Below, in pieces: positions 1 through 8,576 of a stretch of 64,000 nt of DNA. Numbering within the stretch: the stretch's first letter is position 1; the number at the start of each line of letters is the position of its first letter. The stretch covers positions 62,001 through 126,000 of the forward strand of contig NZ_WHKF01000006.1 in assembly GCF_009295825.1 (NCBI RefSeq). The letters run 5' to 3'. Made by a program: the position numbers and the translations under genes. The notes under the pieces were generated by a model, which was given only the letters and a program-made list of their open reading frames with translations, had not been told where the DNA came from and did no database searches. The DNA is from Marinifilum sp. N1E240. Lineage in GTDB: Bacteria; Bacteroidota; Bacteroidia; Bacteroidales; Marinifilaceae.

Positions 1-187
1 CATTGTTCTGAACTTTAGTATTATTCCCTAATTTTACTCCACTAGCAATAAATACATTCTGTCCAATGTTACAATTTTCGCCAATTACGCATTCTTTCAT
101 TATATGACTGAAATGCCAAATTTTTGTACCTGATCCTATCATACAACCCGGGTCAATTACAGATGATTCATGTTTATAATAATTCAT
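1..187 (-). CDS. Hexapeptide-repeat acetyltransferase, WbpD/FdtC-like (3' end off window)
   Basis: Only the first 62 codons are in the window; the gene runs off the left edge. The visible N-terminus, starting MNYYKHESSVIDPG, carries the hexad pattern of a left-handed beta-helix acyltransferase (IGSGTKIWHFSHI, then IGENCNIGQNVFI, then LGNNTKVQN). The IWHFSH segment is typical of sugar-nucleotide N-acetyltransferases such as WbpD and FdtC, which acetylate an amino group placed on a UDP- or dTDP-sugar. The adjacent upstream gene is a sugar aminotransferase, eight bases away, which is the usual pairing for this step. Family assignment is good; the exact sugar is not determined. Confidence 0.8.
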   Translation of the reverse strand, partial: MNYYKHESSVIDPGCMIGSGTKIWHFSHIMKECVIGENCNIGQNVFIASGVKLGNNTKVQNN

Positions 188-195
188 AACTAATT

Positions 196-1377
196 CTATA
201 TTTTCGTCTTAATACCGACTTTACAATGATTATAAGCAGCACTAAAAGCATTGACTACCTTAGTTGCTCCTAACCTATTTATCTCTGTATGCATTGGCAA
301 AGACAGTACAGATTTTGTCAGATTTTCAGTTATGGGTAAACTATTCTTTAAAAATTGCTTAGATAAATAAGCAGCTTGTAAATGAACCGGAACCGGATAA
401 TAAACCACACTTGGTACTCCTATTTTATGCATTTCTTTACGCAAGTGATATCGGAATTCTTCAACATTAATATCTCCCGATTGTTCAATTACTATTGTGT
501 ATTGATTAAAAACATGTGATGTATAGGATTCTGTAAAAGGAGTTTGTATCCCCATTAAATCCTTTAGTCCATTATTATAAAACTCCGCAACTTTTTGTCT
601 TGCCTTCGTAAATTCATTTAAATATTTCAACTTTACACGTAATACAGCGGCTTGTATACTATCTAATCTAGAGTTACAACCCACTATTTCATGAATGTAC
701 TTCACTTTTTGACCGTGATTGGCAATCATTTTAGCACGCTTGGCCAATTGGTCGTCATTAGTAAATAGTGCACCTCCATCACCATAACAGCCTAAATTTT
801 TTGATGGAAAGAATGATGTAGTTCCAAATGTTCCCATACTGCCAGCCATATATGTATTTCCATTAGAATTTGTGTATTTAGCCCCTATTGCTTGGGCAGT
901 ATCTTCAATACAATATAAATTGTAATCTTTGACAATTTTCAAAATCTCCTCCATTTGAGCACATTGACCAAACAGATGTACCGGAATAATGACTTTAGTT
1001 CGTTGTGAAATTTTCTTGACAAGATCAGGAATACTAATTGTAAATGTTCGGGAATCGACCTCAACAAATACTGGTTTATAGCCTAATAGTCGAATAACTT
1101 CTGCACAAGCCACATAAGTAAAAGATGGAACAATTATCTCATCACCTCTATTTAGTTCAAGAGACATAAGTGCAATTTGTAATGCATCAGTTCCATTTGC
1201 ACATGGAATTACATGTTTTACTTTAAGGTATTTTTCCAATTCATTCGCAAATAAACCTACCTCTATCCCATTAATAAATTCTCCTGAATTTAAAACTGAT
1301 TGTATTGCGAAATCGATCTCAGATTTAATTCTTATATACTGAGAATTTAAATCCACAAATTTTACATCATTTTTCAT
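196..1377 (-). CDS. DegT/DnrJ/EryC1/StrS sugar aminotransferase
   Basis: PLP-dependent aminotransferase that puts an amino group on a keto-sugar nucleotide for surface polysaccharide. I chose the start at 1377 (MKNDVKFVDLNSQY, 393 residues) because family members begin just before the FVDL motif; the open frame runs ten codons further upstream without resembling the family. Visible landmarks are the cofactor-contact NGTDAL around residue 61, EDTAQAIGA around 158, and the Schiff-base lysine in FFPSKNLGCYGDGG at about residue 193. Downstream it nearly abuts the acetyltransferase, so the two probably make an N-acetylated amino sugar together, as WbpE/WbpD or FdtB/FdtC do. Which sugar is unknown. 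Confidence 0.9.
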   Translation of the reverse strand: MKNDVKFVDLNSQYIRIKSEIDFAIQSVLNSGEFINGIEVGLFANELEKYLKVKHVIPCANGTDALQIALMSLELNRGDEIIVPSFTYVACAEVIRLLGYKPVFVEVDSRTFTISIPDLVKKISQRTKVIIPVHLFGQCAQMEEILKIVKDYNLYCIEDTAQAIGAKYTNSNGNTYMAGSMGTFGTTSFFPSKNLGCYGDGGALFTNDDQLAKRAKMIANHGQKVKYIHEIVGCNSRLDSIQAAVLRVKLKYLNEFTKARQKVAEFYNNGLKDLMGIQTPFTESYTSHVFNQYTIVIEQSGDINVEEFRYHLRKEMHKIGVPSVVYYPVPVHLQAAYLSKQFLKNSLPITENLTKSVLSLPMHTEINRLGATKVVNAFSAAYNHCKVGIKTKI

Positions 1378-1998
1378 ATAGATATTATAAAATGAGACAT
1401 AAATCAACGCATCATCTACAAAATGACGTTTTATAATTTAAGATTTAGAAAAGGGTAATGGGAGGAAAATAATAGAACAAGTCCCATTTTGAACTGAAGT
1501 AAGGGCACAACTTCGTTTCCTCAGTCACATAATTGGGATTTACGTGATAAGTGGATTTTGTTTTATTGGGGCAAATAAAACATGATATTAATTGTATAGT
1601 TACGAAATGTTACAAAAACACTCTTGCTATTGTACAATAATATAAAAACCTAGATAATACGAACAGTTATAAAAGGGACGTATTATAAGAGCGAGTAATA
1701 CAATTTCAAACCATTTTAAATAAAAATCAAGCTTGGATCGCATGAATCTTTTTTTTTGACAAGTTTCTTTTATGAATTAAGAGTTTATCTGGATTAACAC
1801 ATGATTCAGATCCATAAGAAAAATTAAACAAATTAGCTAAATATAAGGCCGTTACTAGCTTTATTTGTTACAAATCTTAAAAGATATTGTTTAAAGCTAG
1901 TAAGTGGTTATCGTTTAATTTGCTAGTAGTCTTAAATTTTTATAATCTAATAAATACTCATAACTTAAGAATTCTTATTCATTTTTTTATTTTGAACA
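1378..1998. other. Gene-free 620-bp AT-rich stretch with inverted repeats
   Basis: No convincing open frame on either strand. It separates the divergently transcribed aminotransferase and GT14 genes, so it should hold both promoters. Two perfect inverted repeats stand out: ATAATACG/CGTATTAT (1654-1661 and 1679-1686) and a 12-bp pair TTACTAGCTTTA/TAAAGCTAGTAA (1852-1863 and 1892-1903). See findings. Confidence 0.6.
1852..1903. repeat. 12-bp perfect inverted repeat upstream of GT14 gene
   Basis: TTACTAGCTTTA at 1852-1863 is matched exactly by its reverse complement at 1892-1903, leaving a 28-nt loop that itself contains small AT-rich stems. Another GCTAGTA lies just after it, near 1923-1929. 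It could form a leader RNA hairpin ahead of the GT14 gene or be a protein-binding palindrome. The sequence shows the repeat; the role is unknown. Confidence 0.5.
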
Positions 1999-2898
1999 AT
2001 GCATAAACACGGATTTTTAATAACTGCTTATAAAGATCCAACTCAATTAGAGAAGTTAATTGAGTCACTGGATTGTGAATACTCATATTTTTATATTCAT
2101 ATTGACAAAAAAAGTAATCTTTCCAATCATAAAACAATTGTCAATTTAAAAGCAAAATATAATGTTAGTATTCTTGAAAATTCCATATGCGTTAATTGGG
2201 GAGGGTTTTCTCACTTGGAAGCAATACTTGAACTTATTAAAGAATGCTATAGTATTCCTGAAATAAGTTATTTTCATTGTTTGAGTGGTCAATGTTATCC
2301 TATAAAGTCAATTGAGGAAATTTGTTCATTTTTTGAAATAAACAACAATTCTGAGTATATAGAGTATTACAAAATGCCAACAAATAAATTATTTGATGGT
2401 GGCATGAGTCGAGTTCATTACTATAGACCCAATGATTTACTAAACGAAAAAGGGAGCTTTTGGGAAAGAAAAATCTACACTCTAATAGTTAAATCTCAAC
2501 GCTTATTTAGTATTGTTATTCCCTACTCAAAAAAATTTCCCCCGCTTTACTGGGGAAGTACATGGTGGTCTTTAAGCAGAAACAGTATTGCATATATCTT
2601 GAACTACATTGGTAAGAATCGATCATTCTTAAAACGCTTCCATCATACCTTTTGCGCGGAGGAAATGTTTTTTCAAACCATACTTCTTAACTCTAAGTTC
2701 AAAAATAGAATTGTAAATAGTAATCTTAGACACATTGATTGGGAGTATAAAAATGGCAACTCTCCTGCCATTCTTGATGAATCAGACTTTAAGGCTATAG
2801 TAAAAAGCAAGCATTTGTTTGCACGTAAATTTGATTCTGAAATTAGTAGTAATTTGATTCTAAAATTAGAAGAATATATCGAAGCAATAAATAGCTGA
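1999..2898 (+). CDS. GT14-like (Core-2/I-branching type) glycosyltransferase
   Basis: 299 residues, the usual length for bacterial members of the beta-1,6-N-acetylglucosaminyltransferase-like family. The N-terminus MHKHGFLITAYKDPTQLEKL followed by YFYIHIDKKS is the characteristic opening, with CLSGQCYPIKS around residue 95, the WWSLSR segment around 190 and an acidic EEMFFQT near 220. It should transfer a sugar from a nucleotide donor at the cytoplasmic face during surface glycan assembly. It stands alone, divergent from the sugar aminotransferase pair and convergent with the beta-helix lipoprotein, with a strong terminator after its stop. Donor and acceptor cannot be read from the sequence. 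Confidence 0.85.
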   Translation: MHKHGFLITAYKDPTQLEKLIESLDCEYSYFYIHIDKKSNLSNHKTIVNLKAKYNVSILENSICVNWGGFSHLEAILELIKECYSIPEISYFHCLSGQCYPIKSIEEICSFFEINNNSEYIEYYKMPTNKLFDGGMSRVHYYRPNDLLNEKGSFWERKIYTLIVKSQRLFSIVIPYSKKFPPLYWGSTWWSLSRNSIAYILNYIGKNRSFLKRFHHTFCAEEMFFQTILLNSKFKNRIVNSNLRHIDWEYKNGNSPAILDESDFKAIVKSKHLFARKFDSEISSNLILKLEEYIEAINS

Positions 2899-2939
2899 AC
2901 ATAGTAAAGAAATTAAGCACAATTATATTAGTATGTCAA

Positions 2940-2990
2940 AACTAAAAGAAGCTGCCGATAAAAATCGACAACTTCTTTTAGTTATATTTT
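2940..2990. terminator. Bidirectional intrinsic terminator
   Basis: AACTAAAAGAAG (2940-2951) pairs with CTTCTTTTAGTT (2972-2983), with A/T-rich flanks on both sides. It lies between the stop codons of the convergent GT14 and beta-helix lipoprotein genes and can serve both. Confidence 0.75.
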
Positions 2991-3016
2991 AATTTAGCAT
3001 TTTCTGTCTATATATA

Positions 3017-4198
3017 TTAAATTTCATCAGCACCAACATTCTGACTCGATTTAGATCTGTTATTACCATCAAAATCAATATCTGGGCAATCCTTAGCCTC
3101 CACATTAAATTTCGACGCATCAGAAGAAGCAGAAATATGTAGATTTCGTGCTTGAAAGTCAACAAAACCAACATCATCAGTATCAAGCAAATTATAAGCC
3201 TCATATTCAGCCGGATGTTGAGGTGATACAAACAAACAATTTTCCGAGTCTTTAGTATTAATTAAAATGTTACCATAAATCTCAAAGTTTGCTTCCATAT
3301 AATAACCAGAATCCACCCATAGAGTTTTTTCATCATTACTACTTACAATAGTGTTAAATCTAATTATAGCTTCACCAATATGAGACTCGTTCGGTCCTCC
3401 CATGATATGAATACCCTTTCGATCATTATCGTAAATAATATTGTTCTCAATTAGTAAACTACCATTAAAACCAGGATGATCACAAGAATAATCAATTCCA
3501 GATCCAGTAACATTATAAATTTTATTTCTACTAAGAGTTCCGTATGTTCTGGATGTTATACCTGCCGCTGCACCCTCCCCAATATCGTAAATCGTATTGC
3601 CTTCAACGTGAAAACCTTCTCCAATCAAGTATACTCCATGTGGTCCTTTTTCTGGATCTAAGGCTGTGCGATAGATTTTATTATTTAAAATCTGAACGTT
3701 AACATGCCCTTCTTGAGTAAGTATCCCACAATTGTCAATATCATAAATTTCATTGCCCTCAACTCTAATATTATTGGATGTTCTTGTAGTTGCAAATCTA
3801 ACTGCATTACCTGTAATATTTCTAAATGTACATCCTTCCACTATTACCTCGTCAACATCACCTAAGATTAGTCCTTCACCGGTAATATTCTCAAACGTAC
3901 AGTTTCTAATTACCAGACTATCATATTCATGACCATAATAAGTAACAGTTTCTGTAAAAGTCATATTCTCTATTACAGTTCTGTTTTCATCTCCAGTTTC
4001 ACCATCATTATTATTGGAATCATCATCCCCTCCTTCATCCTTCTCACCATCAGAATCTTCCCCGTTGTTATCATCATCTCCAGGCTCTACGATCTCAGGA
4101 GAGTTTGTATCTTCAACAAACTCATCATCGCAACTTGCGAATGAAAACCACATTGCCAATATCATTACAACCATACTCACTTTTCCAACTATTCTCAT
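3017..4198 (-). CDS. Right-handed parallel beta-helix lipoprotein with acidic stalk
   Basis: 393 residues. A lipoprotein signal ends in SFASC with Cys23 as the lipidation site. Residues about 38-72 are a low-complexity Asp/Glu/Asn/Gly linker, then about 300 residues show the short repeating pattern of a parallel beta-helix (recurring segments such as VEGNEIYDI, ILNNKIYRT, VEGNTIYDI, IENNIIYDN). It ends with SQNVGADEI, a common ending in this superfamily. Such proteins bind or cleave polysaccharides at the cell surface (pectate-lyase and choice-of-anchor groups), but no catalytic residues could be assigned. The acidic stalk probably lifts the helix off the outer membrane. Neighbouring polysaccharide genes suggest glycan work, as inference. 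Confidence 0.8.
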   Translation of the reverse strand: MRIVGKVSMVVMILAMWFSFASCDDEFVEDTNSPEIVEPGDDDNNGEDSDGEKDEGGDDDSNNNDGETGDENRTVIENMTFTETVTYYGHEYDSLVIRNCTFENITGEGLILGDVDEVIVEGCTFRNITGNAVRFATTRTSNNIRVEGNEIYDIDNCGILTQEGHVNVQILNNKIYRTALDPEKGPHGVYLIGEGFHVEGNTIYDIGEGAAAGITSRTYGTLSRNKIYNVTGSGIDYSCDHPGFNGSLLIENNIIYDNDRKGIHIMGGPNESHIGEAIIRFNTIVSSNDEKTLWVDSGYYMEANFEIYGNILINTKDSENCLFVSPQHPAEYEAYNLLDTDDVGFVDFQARNLHISASSDASKFNVEAKDCPDIDFDGNNRSKSSQNVGADEI

Positions 4199-4822
4199 TG
4201 ATATTCTATTTAAAGATAATTATTTCTTATTTAAATTTTACACAAAGAATTCTCTGTCTATACCATAAATTATGGCATGAATGTGAACTTTGGGATCTGC
4301 CATAAAGGCTTAAATCGCACCAATATTCAAGATTCTTATCTATTATTGGGAAATTGTAACGGAATCCGCCATATACTTTTCTCGGAAGGCGAACTGTTCA
4401 CTAATTTTATTGTGGTTATGGAAAGAAAATTCCTTAGGTTTAAAAAAAATATCAAATACTACTTTGGGTAAATGCTTTTCTTTACTTGTTATCATGCTTA
4501 TTCAATTAGATGTTTCAACTTCACAATTCTTACAGAGATTTCTATGCCAAAATCCATTCACACAGGGATCTAATCGTTTAATTTTCTTTAACGTTCAAGT
4601 TTTCTGAATGTTACAAAAAACACTTATTTCTTACTAAGACCTATTAAAGATTATAGAATCTTTAAATGAGGAAATCATCTACAAAAATTGTAGAAACATT
4701 CCTCTTTTTTAACTCTCAGTATATCAATCGGTGACAAAAAAAGAGATTATTTTTAAATAACTTAAATAAAAAATTGTATTTTCTTCTATATTAAAGAATT
4801 TTAACATCTAGATTTTGAAAAC
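4199..4822. other. Gene-free 620-bp spacer with an orphan plus-strand terminator
   Basis: Short open frames occur but none resembles a protein or has a credible start. The spacer must hold promoters for the lipoprotein (minus) and beta-barrel (plus) genes. A plus-strand terminator-like hairpin at 4668-4710 has no plus-strand gene before it for 1.7 kb. Confidence 0.6.
4668..4710 (+). terminator. Orphan intrinsic terminator-like hairpin
   Basis: GAGGAA (4668-4673) pairs with TTCCTC (4699-4704), with inner TCTAC/GTAGA (4678-4682 and 4690-4694), directly followed by six T. The T-run exists only in the plus direction. No plus-strand gene ends nearby, so it either ends an unannotated short RNA or attenuates the beta-barrel transcript. 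Confidence 0.5.
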
Positions 4823-5419
4823 ATGAAAAAGATAGCCCTACTACTATTAATATTTCTTCCTGGATTAATAAGTGCTCAGGATATAAGATTTGGTGTAAAA
4901 GGAGGTTTCAATCTTGCTAATTTTCAGGGAGAAAATAACGGTGGACATTATAAATTTGGTGGATATGCAGGTTTATTTGCATCCTATAACTTTACAGATA
5001 TTATTGGCTTACAAACCGAAGTAATGTATGCACAACAAGGGTTCAGAGATCATATTGATGGTGAATCAGCAACCATCAGTTTAGATTATATTACCGTTCC
5101 TCTTCTGGTAAAATTTTCATTACGTAATTACGAGCAATTCAAATTTTTACTTGGACCTCAAGTTGGTTATTTGCTGCGTTCCAAGGAAGATCCTGATGTT
5201 TATTCCGATGACAATCCAGTTGCTCAGATCTTACCAAAATCTGATACTTTTGAAGATTTCGACTATGGTGCCGTACTTGGATTGGAATACGAATTTTCTG
5301 ATCAATTCCTTTTGAATGCAAGATATTATCATGGCTTGGCAGAATTTTTCAATCAGGATAAAGTTGAGTCAGAAGCTCAAAATAGAGTATTTTCTTTAGG
5401 TATTGCTTATCGCTTTTAA
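4823..5419 (+). CDS. Outer-membrane beta-barrel protein (PorT/OmpW-like)
   Basis: 198 residues with a clear signal peptide (MKKIALLLLIFLPGLISAQD) and then the RFGVKGGFNLANF opening typical of the Bacteroidota outer membrane beta-barrel family. Alternating hydrophobic/polar strands continue to the C-terminus, which ends NRVFSLGIAYRF with the aromatic terminal residue expected of a barrel inserted by the BAM machinery. About eight strands would fit the length. It precedes the AraC-type regulator by 87 bp on the same strand and may share a transcript, although a promoter-like motif sits in the gap. Transported ligand unknown. Confidence 0.85.
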   Translation: MKKIALLLLIFLPGLISAQDIRFGVKGGFNLANFQGENNGGHYKFGGYAGLFASYNFTDIIGLQTEVMYAQQGFRDHIDGESATISLDYITVPLLVKFSLRNYEQFKFLLGPQVGYLLRSKEDPDVYSDDNPVAQILPKSDTFEDFDYGAVLGLEYEFSDQFLLNARYYHGLAEFFNQDKVESEAQNRVFSLGIAYRF

Positions 5420-5447
5420 AAAAATACAATTGTTGGAGATTCTATTG

Positions 5448-5478
5448 TTGTGATTAAATAAAAATTACTTTACATTTC
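5448..5478 (+). promoter_or_regulatory. Candidate Bacteroidota promoter for the AraC-type regulator
   Basis: TTG at 5448-5450 and TACATTTC at 5471-5478 are separated by 20 bases, close to the TTTG/TAnnTTTG pattern of Bacteroidota housekeeping promoters (one mismatch in the downstream box). The regulator starts at 5507. Confidence 0.35.
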
Positions 5479-5506
5479 GAAAAATCCAAAGCATCACATT
5501 TTTTTT

Positions 5507-6595
5507 ATGAATATTCCTTATTTAATTCTTTTTTGTTCAGCCCAAATTGTTGGTCTGATCCTAATCTTGCTACGAAAAAAATTTAGAACACTTCCCAACC
5601 ATATTTTAAAGCTAATTTTTCTCAATATTATATTCCACTACGTTTATTATTACTTCTTTTACAAAGGATTTGTAAATCTAGATTCAAATTGGCCGTTTGT
5701 TATTGTTCCGATTGCTACCGTTGCGCCATTGGTGGTATACTACTATGTTATGTCGGTTTTATATGGCAAACTTAAATATACCAAAATCAGTCTTCTTCAT
5801 ACCATACCATTTCTGATTAACGGAATTATCTATATTTTCTATAAGAATTCCGATTTATATAAGAATGTCTATTTGCTAATAGCAAAGAATGTACTTGTCT
5901 CACTATATATCATTTATCCATTTTTAATATTAAAGATGATTGGTAACTTTTATAAGATTAAAGGCTATTCTCTTACTATCTTTAATTATAACAAAAAAAG
6001 AACAGCTCTAATCAAATTACTTTGTATCATGATGACCATTCATTTCGTGATTTTAGAGCTTAAAACCAACCTTCCTCTGGTAATATCTGGTACAGAACCG
6101 ACCATGGACATCATCAATATAAGCTTTCTAATGATTTTAGGATATGCAATTAGTTATGTAATTGTTAGTGAACCAAGATCCTTACATCTAAGTACAGAAA
6201 AAATAGGTTTAGGCGGTTTCAAGAAATATGACAAATCGAAACTTACACGTAGACTGGCCGAGGAGAATGTAATAAAGATGAATCAGGTCATGGAGAGTGA
6301 CAATTTATATTTAAATTCTGAACTGAATCTGTCAAGTTTTTCTCAGCAATGCGATATTCCTACTCACGAATTATCTGAAACATTAAACGGATTATTGAAT
6401 CAAAGTTTTAATGATTACATCAATAATTACAGGGTGGAAGAATTTAAAAGGATCGCACGACTTGAAAAATTTAAAAACTATACCATACTGGCATTGGCAT
6501 TTGAAGCAGGATTCAAATCAAAAGCTACCTTTAATGCAGCTTTCAAGAAATTCACAGGCAAAACTCCTTCACAATATATAAAAGAATCTGAATAA
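5507..6595 (+). CDS. AraC-family regulator with N-terminal membrane domain
   Basis: 362 residues. The first 220 or so form about seven hydrophobic helices (for example YLILFCSAQIVGLILILL near the start), then an AraC/XylS DNA-binding region fills about 255-362. The second helix-turn-helix ends with the family signature LALAFEAGFKSKATFNAAFKK and GKTPSQYI. This membrane-AraC layout is common in Bacteroidota; it senses an unknown signal at the inner membrane and acts on nearby genes. It lies 128 bp upstream of the reductive dehalogenase gene on the same strand, so it is the obvious candidate regulator of that operon, by position only. Confidence 0.88.
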   Translation: MNIPYLILFCSAQIVGLILILLRKKFRTLPNHILKLIFLNIIFHYVYYYFFYKGFVNLDSNWPFVIVPIATVAPLVVYYYVMSVLYGKLKYTKISLLHTIPFLINGIIYIFYKNSDLYKNVYLLIAKNVLVSLYIIYPFLILKMIGNFYKIKGYSLTIFNYNKKRTALIKLLCIMMTIHFVILELKTNLPLVISGTEPTMDIINISFLMILGYAISYVIVSEPRSLHLSTEKIGLGGFKKYDKSKLTRRLAEENVIKMNQVMESDNLYLNSELNLSSFSQQCDIPTHELSETLNGLLNQSFNDYINNYRVEEFKRIARLEKFKNYTILALAFEAGFKSKATFNAAFKKFTGKTPSQYIKESE

Positions 6596-6622
6596 CTGTT
6601 TTTCAATTTTTTAAAATGATCT

Positions 6623-6645
6623 TGCCAAGCCTTAATTAATTGGCA
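6623..6645. promoter_or_regulatory. Inverted repeat upstream of rdhA, candidate operator
   Basis: TGCCAA (6623-6628) and TTGGCA (6640-6645) are exact reverse complements 11 bases apart, with a near-symmetrical TTAATTAATT centre. It lies between the regulator stop and the rdhA start and has no T-run. It may be an operator for the dehalogenase operon; nothing in the sequence proves it. Confidence 0.35.
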
Positions 6646-6723
6646 GACGTCCGAAATTATTGGCTCTGTCGCTAAATCAGTGTTTTAACTGCAGTTTTGA
6701 ACTGGATCAAAAACATTGACGTA

Positions 6724-8217
6724 ATGAGCAAAATCAAAAAACAAGCAAAATTAAATCGAAGGGATTTCTTTAAAATTGGAGGAATTTCAGCTGCAGTGGG
6801 AGCATCAGCTTTAACTACTTTACCGCAAAAAACTGCAGCCAAAGAATTAGATAAACGTCTTGTGGATAAAATTGTAACCACTCACGATGATTTTCCTGCT
6901 GAAGTACGTGACGATTATGTACCTCCGAGAAATTGGGATCACGTACAGGCACGTTCATTTTTCGTAAATGAAATTAAAGCCATTGGAGAAACTGTAGAGG
7001 ATGATATCGTAGCAGATGGAAAAGCTTTTGTTGAAAAGATGAATTTTGCCTACGACAATAATAAACCAGGATACAATCAGGCTGATAAAGCCCTGCTTGC
7101 AGGTGCCTGGGCCATGAATAATTATGCCGCGGGTCCAAGCCCGGCAGCCATTCCAAACTTTGGAGTTAATTCATGGGAACAACGTGATGAAAAAGTTCAA
7201 TTCGCACTTTTCGACAACGACTATGTAGTAAAGGAAAAATATAAGTTTAAAAATAAACAGGAAGCAACGAACCAAATCAAACGTGCAGCTAAATTATTTG
7301 GTGCCGATTTGGTGGGTATTACCCGAAGAGACAAAAGATGGGATTACAGCAAATTTTTAAATCCAATTCCACCATTATTTAGAAAACCATTATTAGCTCC
7401 ACCTAGCAAAGAGCAAATGGAAGAACTTCACAATTGGGGGCCTGATAAGTTTGTAACCGATTGGAGTGATTTTCCTTTCGAGCCCAAAACAGTAATTGTA
7501 ATGGCATTTAATATGGATTACGAAGGAATATCAACCTCACCTTCCTTTATTGGTAGTGCGGCAGCCGGTGCAGGCTATTCTGATATGGCAAAGGTTCCTT
7601 ACCAATTAGCAGTCTATTTTAAAAATTTAGGTTTCAATGCGGTTTCTGCAGGTAATGATATGGGGTTAAGTGTTCCTTATGCTATTGCGGCAGGATTAGG
7701 TGAAGCCTCTCGTTTAGGACAAGCTGTTACCTACAAATACGGACCAAGAGTAAGATTGGCTAAAATTTATACCGATTTTGATTTTGTAGAATACGACAAG
7801 CCTAAGTCTTTTGGCGTAATGGATTTCTGTAAAAATTGCATGCGTTGTGCTGATGCCTGTCCTACTAAAGCTATATCATTTGATAAAGAGCCATCGTTCG
7901 AACCAACTCACGATAATAAAGACAATGCCTGGTACAATGTTAAGGGTGTTAAGAAATATCATGTAGATGCTAAGAAATGCTTCAAACTTTGGGGAGAACT
8001 TGGAGATGATTGTGGTATGTGCATGGCTTCCTGCCCATACAATAAACCGGACTTTTGGCATCACAGGTTAGTCGACAGTATTACAGCAGCTATGCCAGGA
8101 CCTGTTCATGATTTAATGCGTGAAATGGATGAGCTATTCGGTTATGGAAATGTGGAAGATAAAGAATCAATTAAAAAATTCTATAGTCCCGATGGCAAAA
8201 GTTACGATGGGCATTAA
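6724..8217 (+). CDS. rdhA: Reductive dehalogenase catalytic subunit (RdhA/PceA-like)
   Basis: 497 residues from the ATG at 6724, chosen because it places the twin-arginine motif NRRDFFKIGG at residues 11-20. Two ferredoxin-like clusters follow: Cys369, 372, 375, 379 (CKNCMRCADACP) and Cys419, 430, 433, 437 (second set ending CGMCMASCP). The segment DKPKSFGVMDFCKNC is the family hallmark. Tyr285, Asn311 and Arg344 have exactly the spacing of PceA Tyr246/Asn272/Arg305 as I recall them from its structure, so the active site looks intact. As a corrinoid and Fe-S enzyme it would remove halogen from an organohalide outside the cytoplasmic membrane, with electrons from the membrane partners downstream. 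Substrate unknown. Confidence 0.9.
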   Translation: MSKIKKQAKLNRRDFFKIGGISAAVGASALTTLPQKTAAKELDKRLVDKIVTTHDDFPAEVRDDYVPPRNWDHVQARSFFVNEIKAIGETVEDDIVADGKAFVEKMNFAYDNNKPGYNQADKALLAGAWAMNNYAAGPSPAAIPNFGVNSWEQRDEKVQFALFDNDYVVKEKYKFKNKQEATNQIKRAAKLFGADLVGITRRDKRWDYSKFLNPIPPLFRKPLLAPPSKEQMEELHNWGPDKFVTDWSDFPFEPKTVIVMAFNMDYEGISTSPSFIGSAAAGAGYSDMAKVPYQLAVYFKNLGFNAVSAGNDMGLSVPYAIAAGLGEASRLGQAVTYKYGPRVRLAKIYTDFDFVEYDKPKSFGVMDFCKNCMRCADACPTKAISFDKEPSFEPTHDNKDNAWYNVKGVKKYHVDAKKCFKLWGELGDDCGMCMASCPYNKPDFWHHRLVDSITAAMPGPVHDLMREMDELFGYGNVEDKESIKKFYSPDGKSYDGH

Positions 8218-8274
8218 TTCATCTTACTTTTAGAATTGAAACATTCAAATTTATCACAATTAAAATTCAAACTT

Positions 8275-8565
8275 ATGATATTTACAGGAATAGAAATATT
8301 GTTTTTTTCCTTAGGCGTGATCACTACTTTAGCCATAGGACTTATATATTATTACAATCAAAAATTGAAATTTAACATCTCCACATGGATTAGCAGTTGT
8401 ATTGGAATCTTCTTATTCATTTTTGGAATTGCATGGTCATTTAGTTCTATACTGGAAGGTGAGCCCAGAGCAGCAAGTATGGGATTGATTGTTTTTGTGA
8501 TTCCCTCATTAATTCTTCTTGTGTTTTCAAGGAAATTGGCATTAAAAAAAGCGGTAAGCAAATAG
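8275..8565 (+). CDS. rdhB: RdhB/PceB-like membrane anchor of the dehalogenase
   Basis: 96 residues from ATG 8275 (a TTG at 8236 would give 109). Three hydrophobic helices are visible (about 5-25, 36-58 and 68-88), the size and topology of the small PceB-type proteins that hold the exported dehalogenase on the outer face of the cytoplasmic membrane. The EGEPRAASMG stretch between helices two and three resembles the conserved Glu-Pro loop of RdhB proteins. It follows rdhA by 57 bp and precedes the rdhC-like gene. The call leans on context and topology because the family is short and variable. Confidence 0.75.
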   Translation: MIFTGIEILFFSLGVITTLAIGLIYYYNQKLKFNISTWISSCIGIFLFIFGIAWSFSSILEGEPRAASMGLIVFVIPSLILLVFSRKLALKKAVSK

Positions 8566-8576
8566 TTTTTGTTCTA

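Noticed and set aside
1408-1998. Invertible promoter of a capsule locus
   Set aside because: The inverted repeats are too close together and no second copy or recombinase gene is visible in the window.
4014-4471. Several plus-strand frames overlapping the lipoprotein and its upstream spacer
   Set aside because: They are complements of the acidic linker or low-complexity AT-rich DNA with no signal, domain or promoter support.
6697-6723. Earlier start for rdhA
   Set aside because: Would use a TTG and put nine extra residues before the Tat motif; ATG 6724 gives the normal short distance to the twin arginines.
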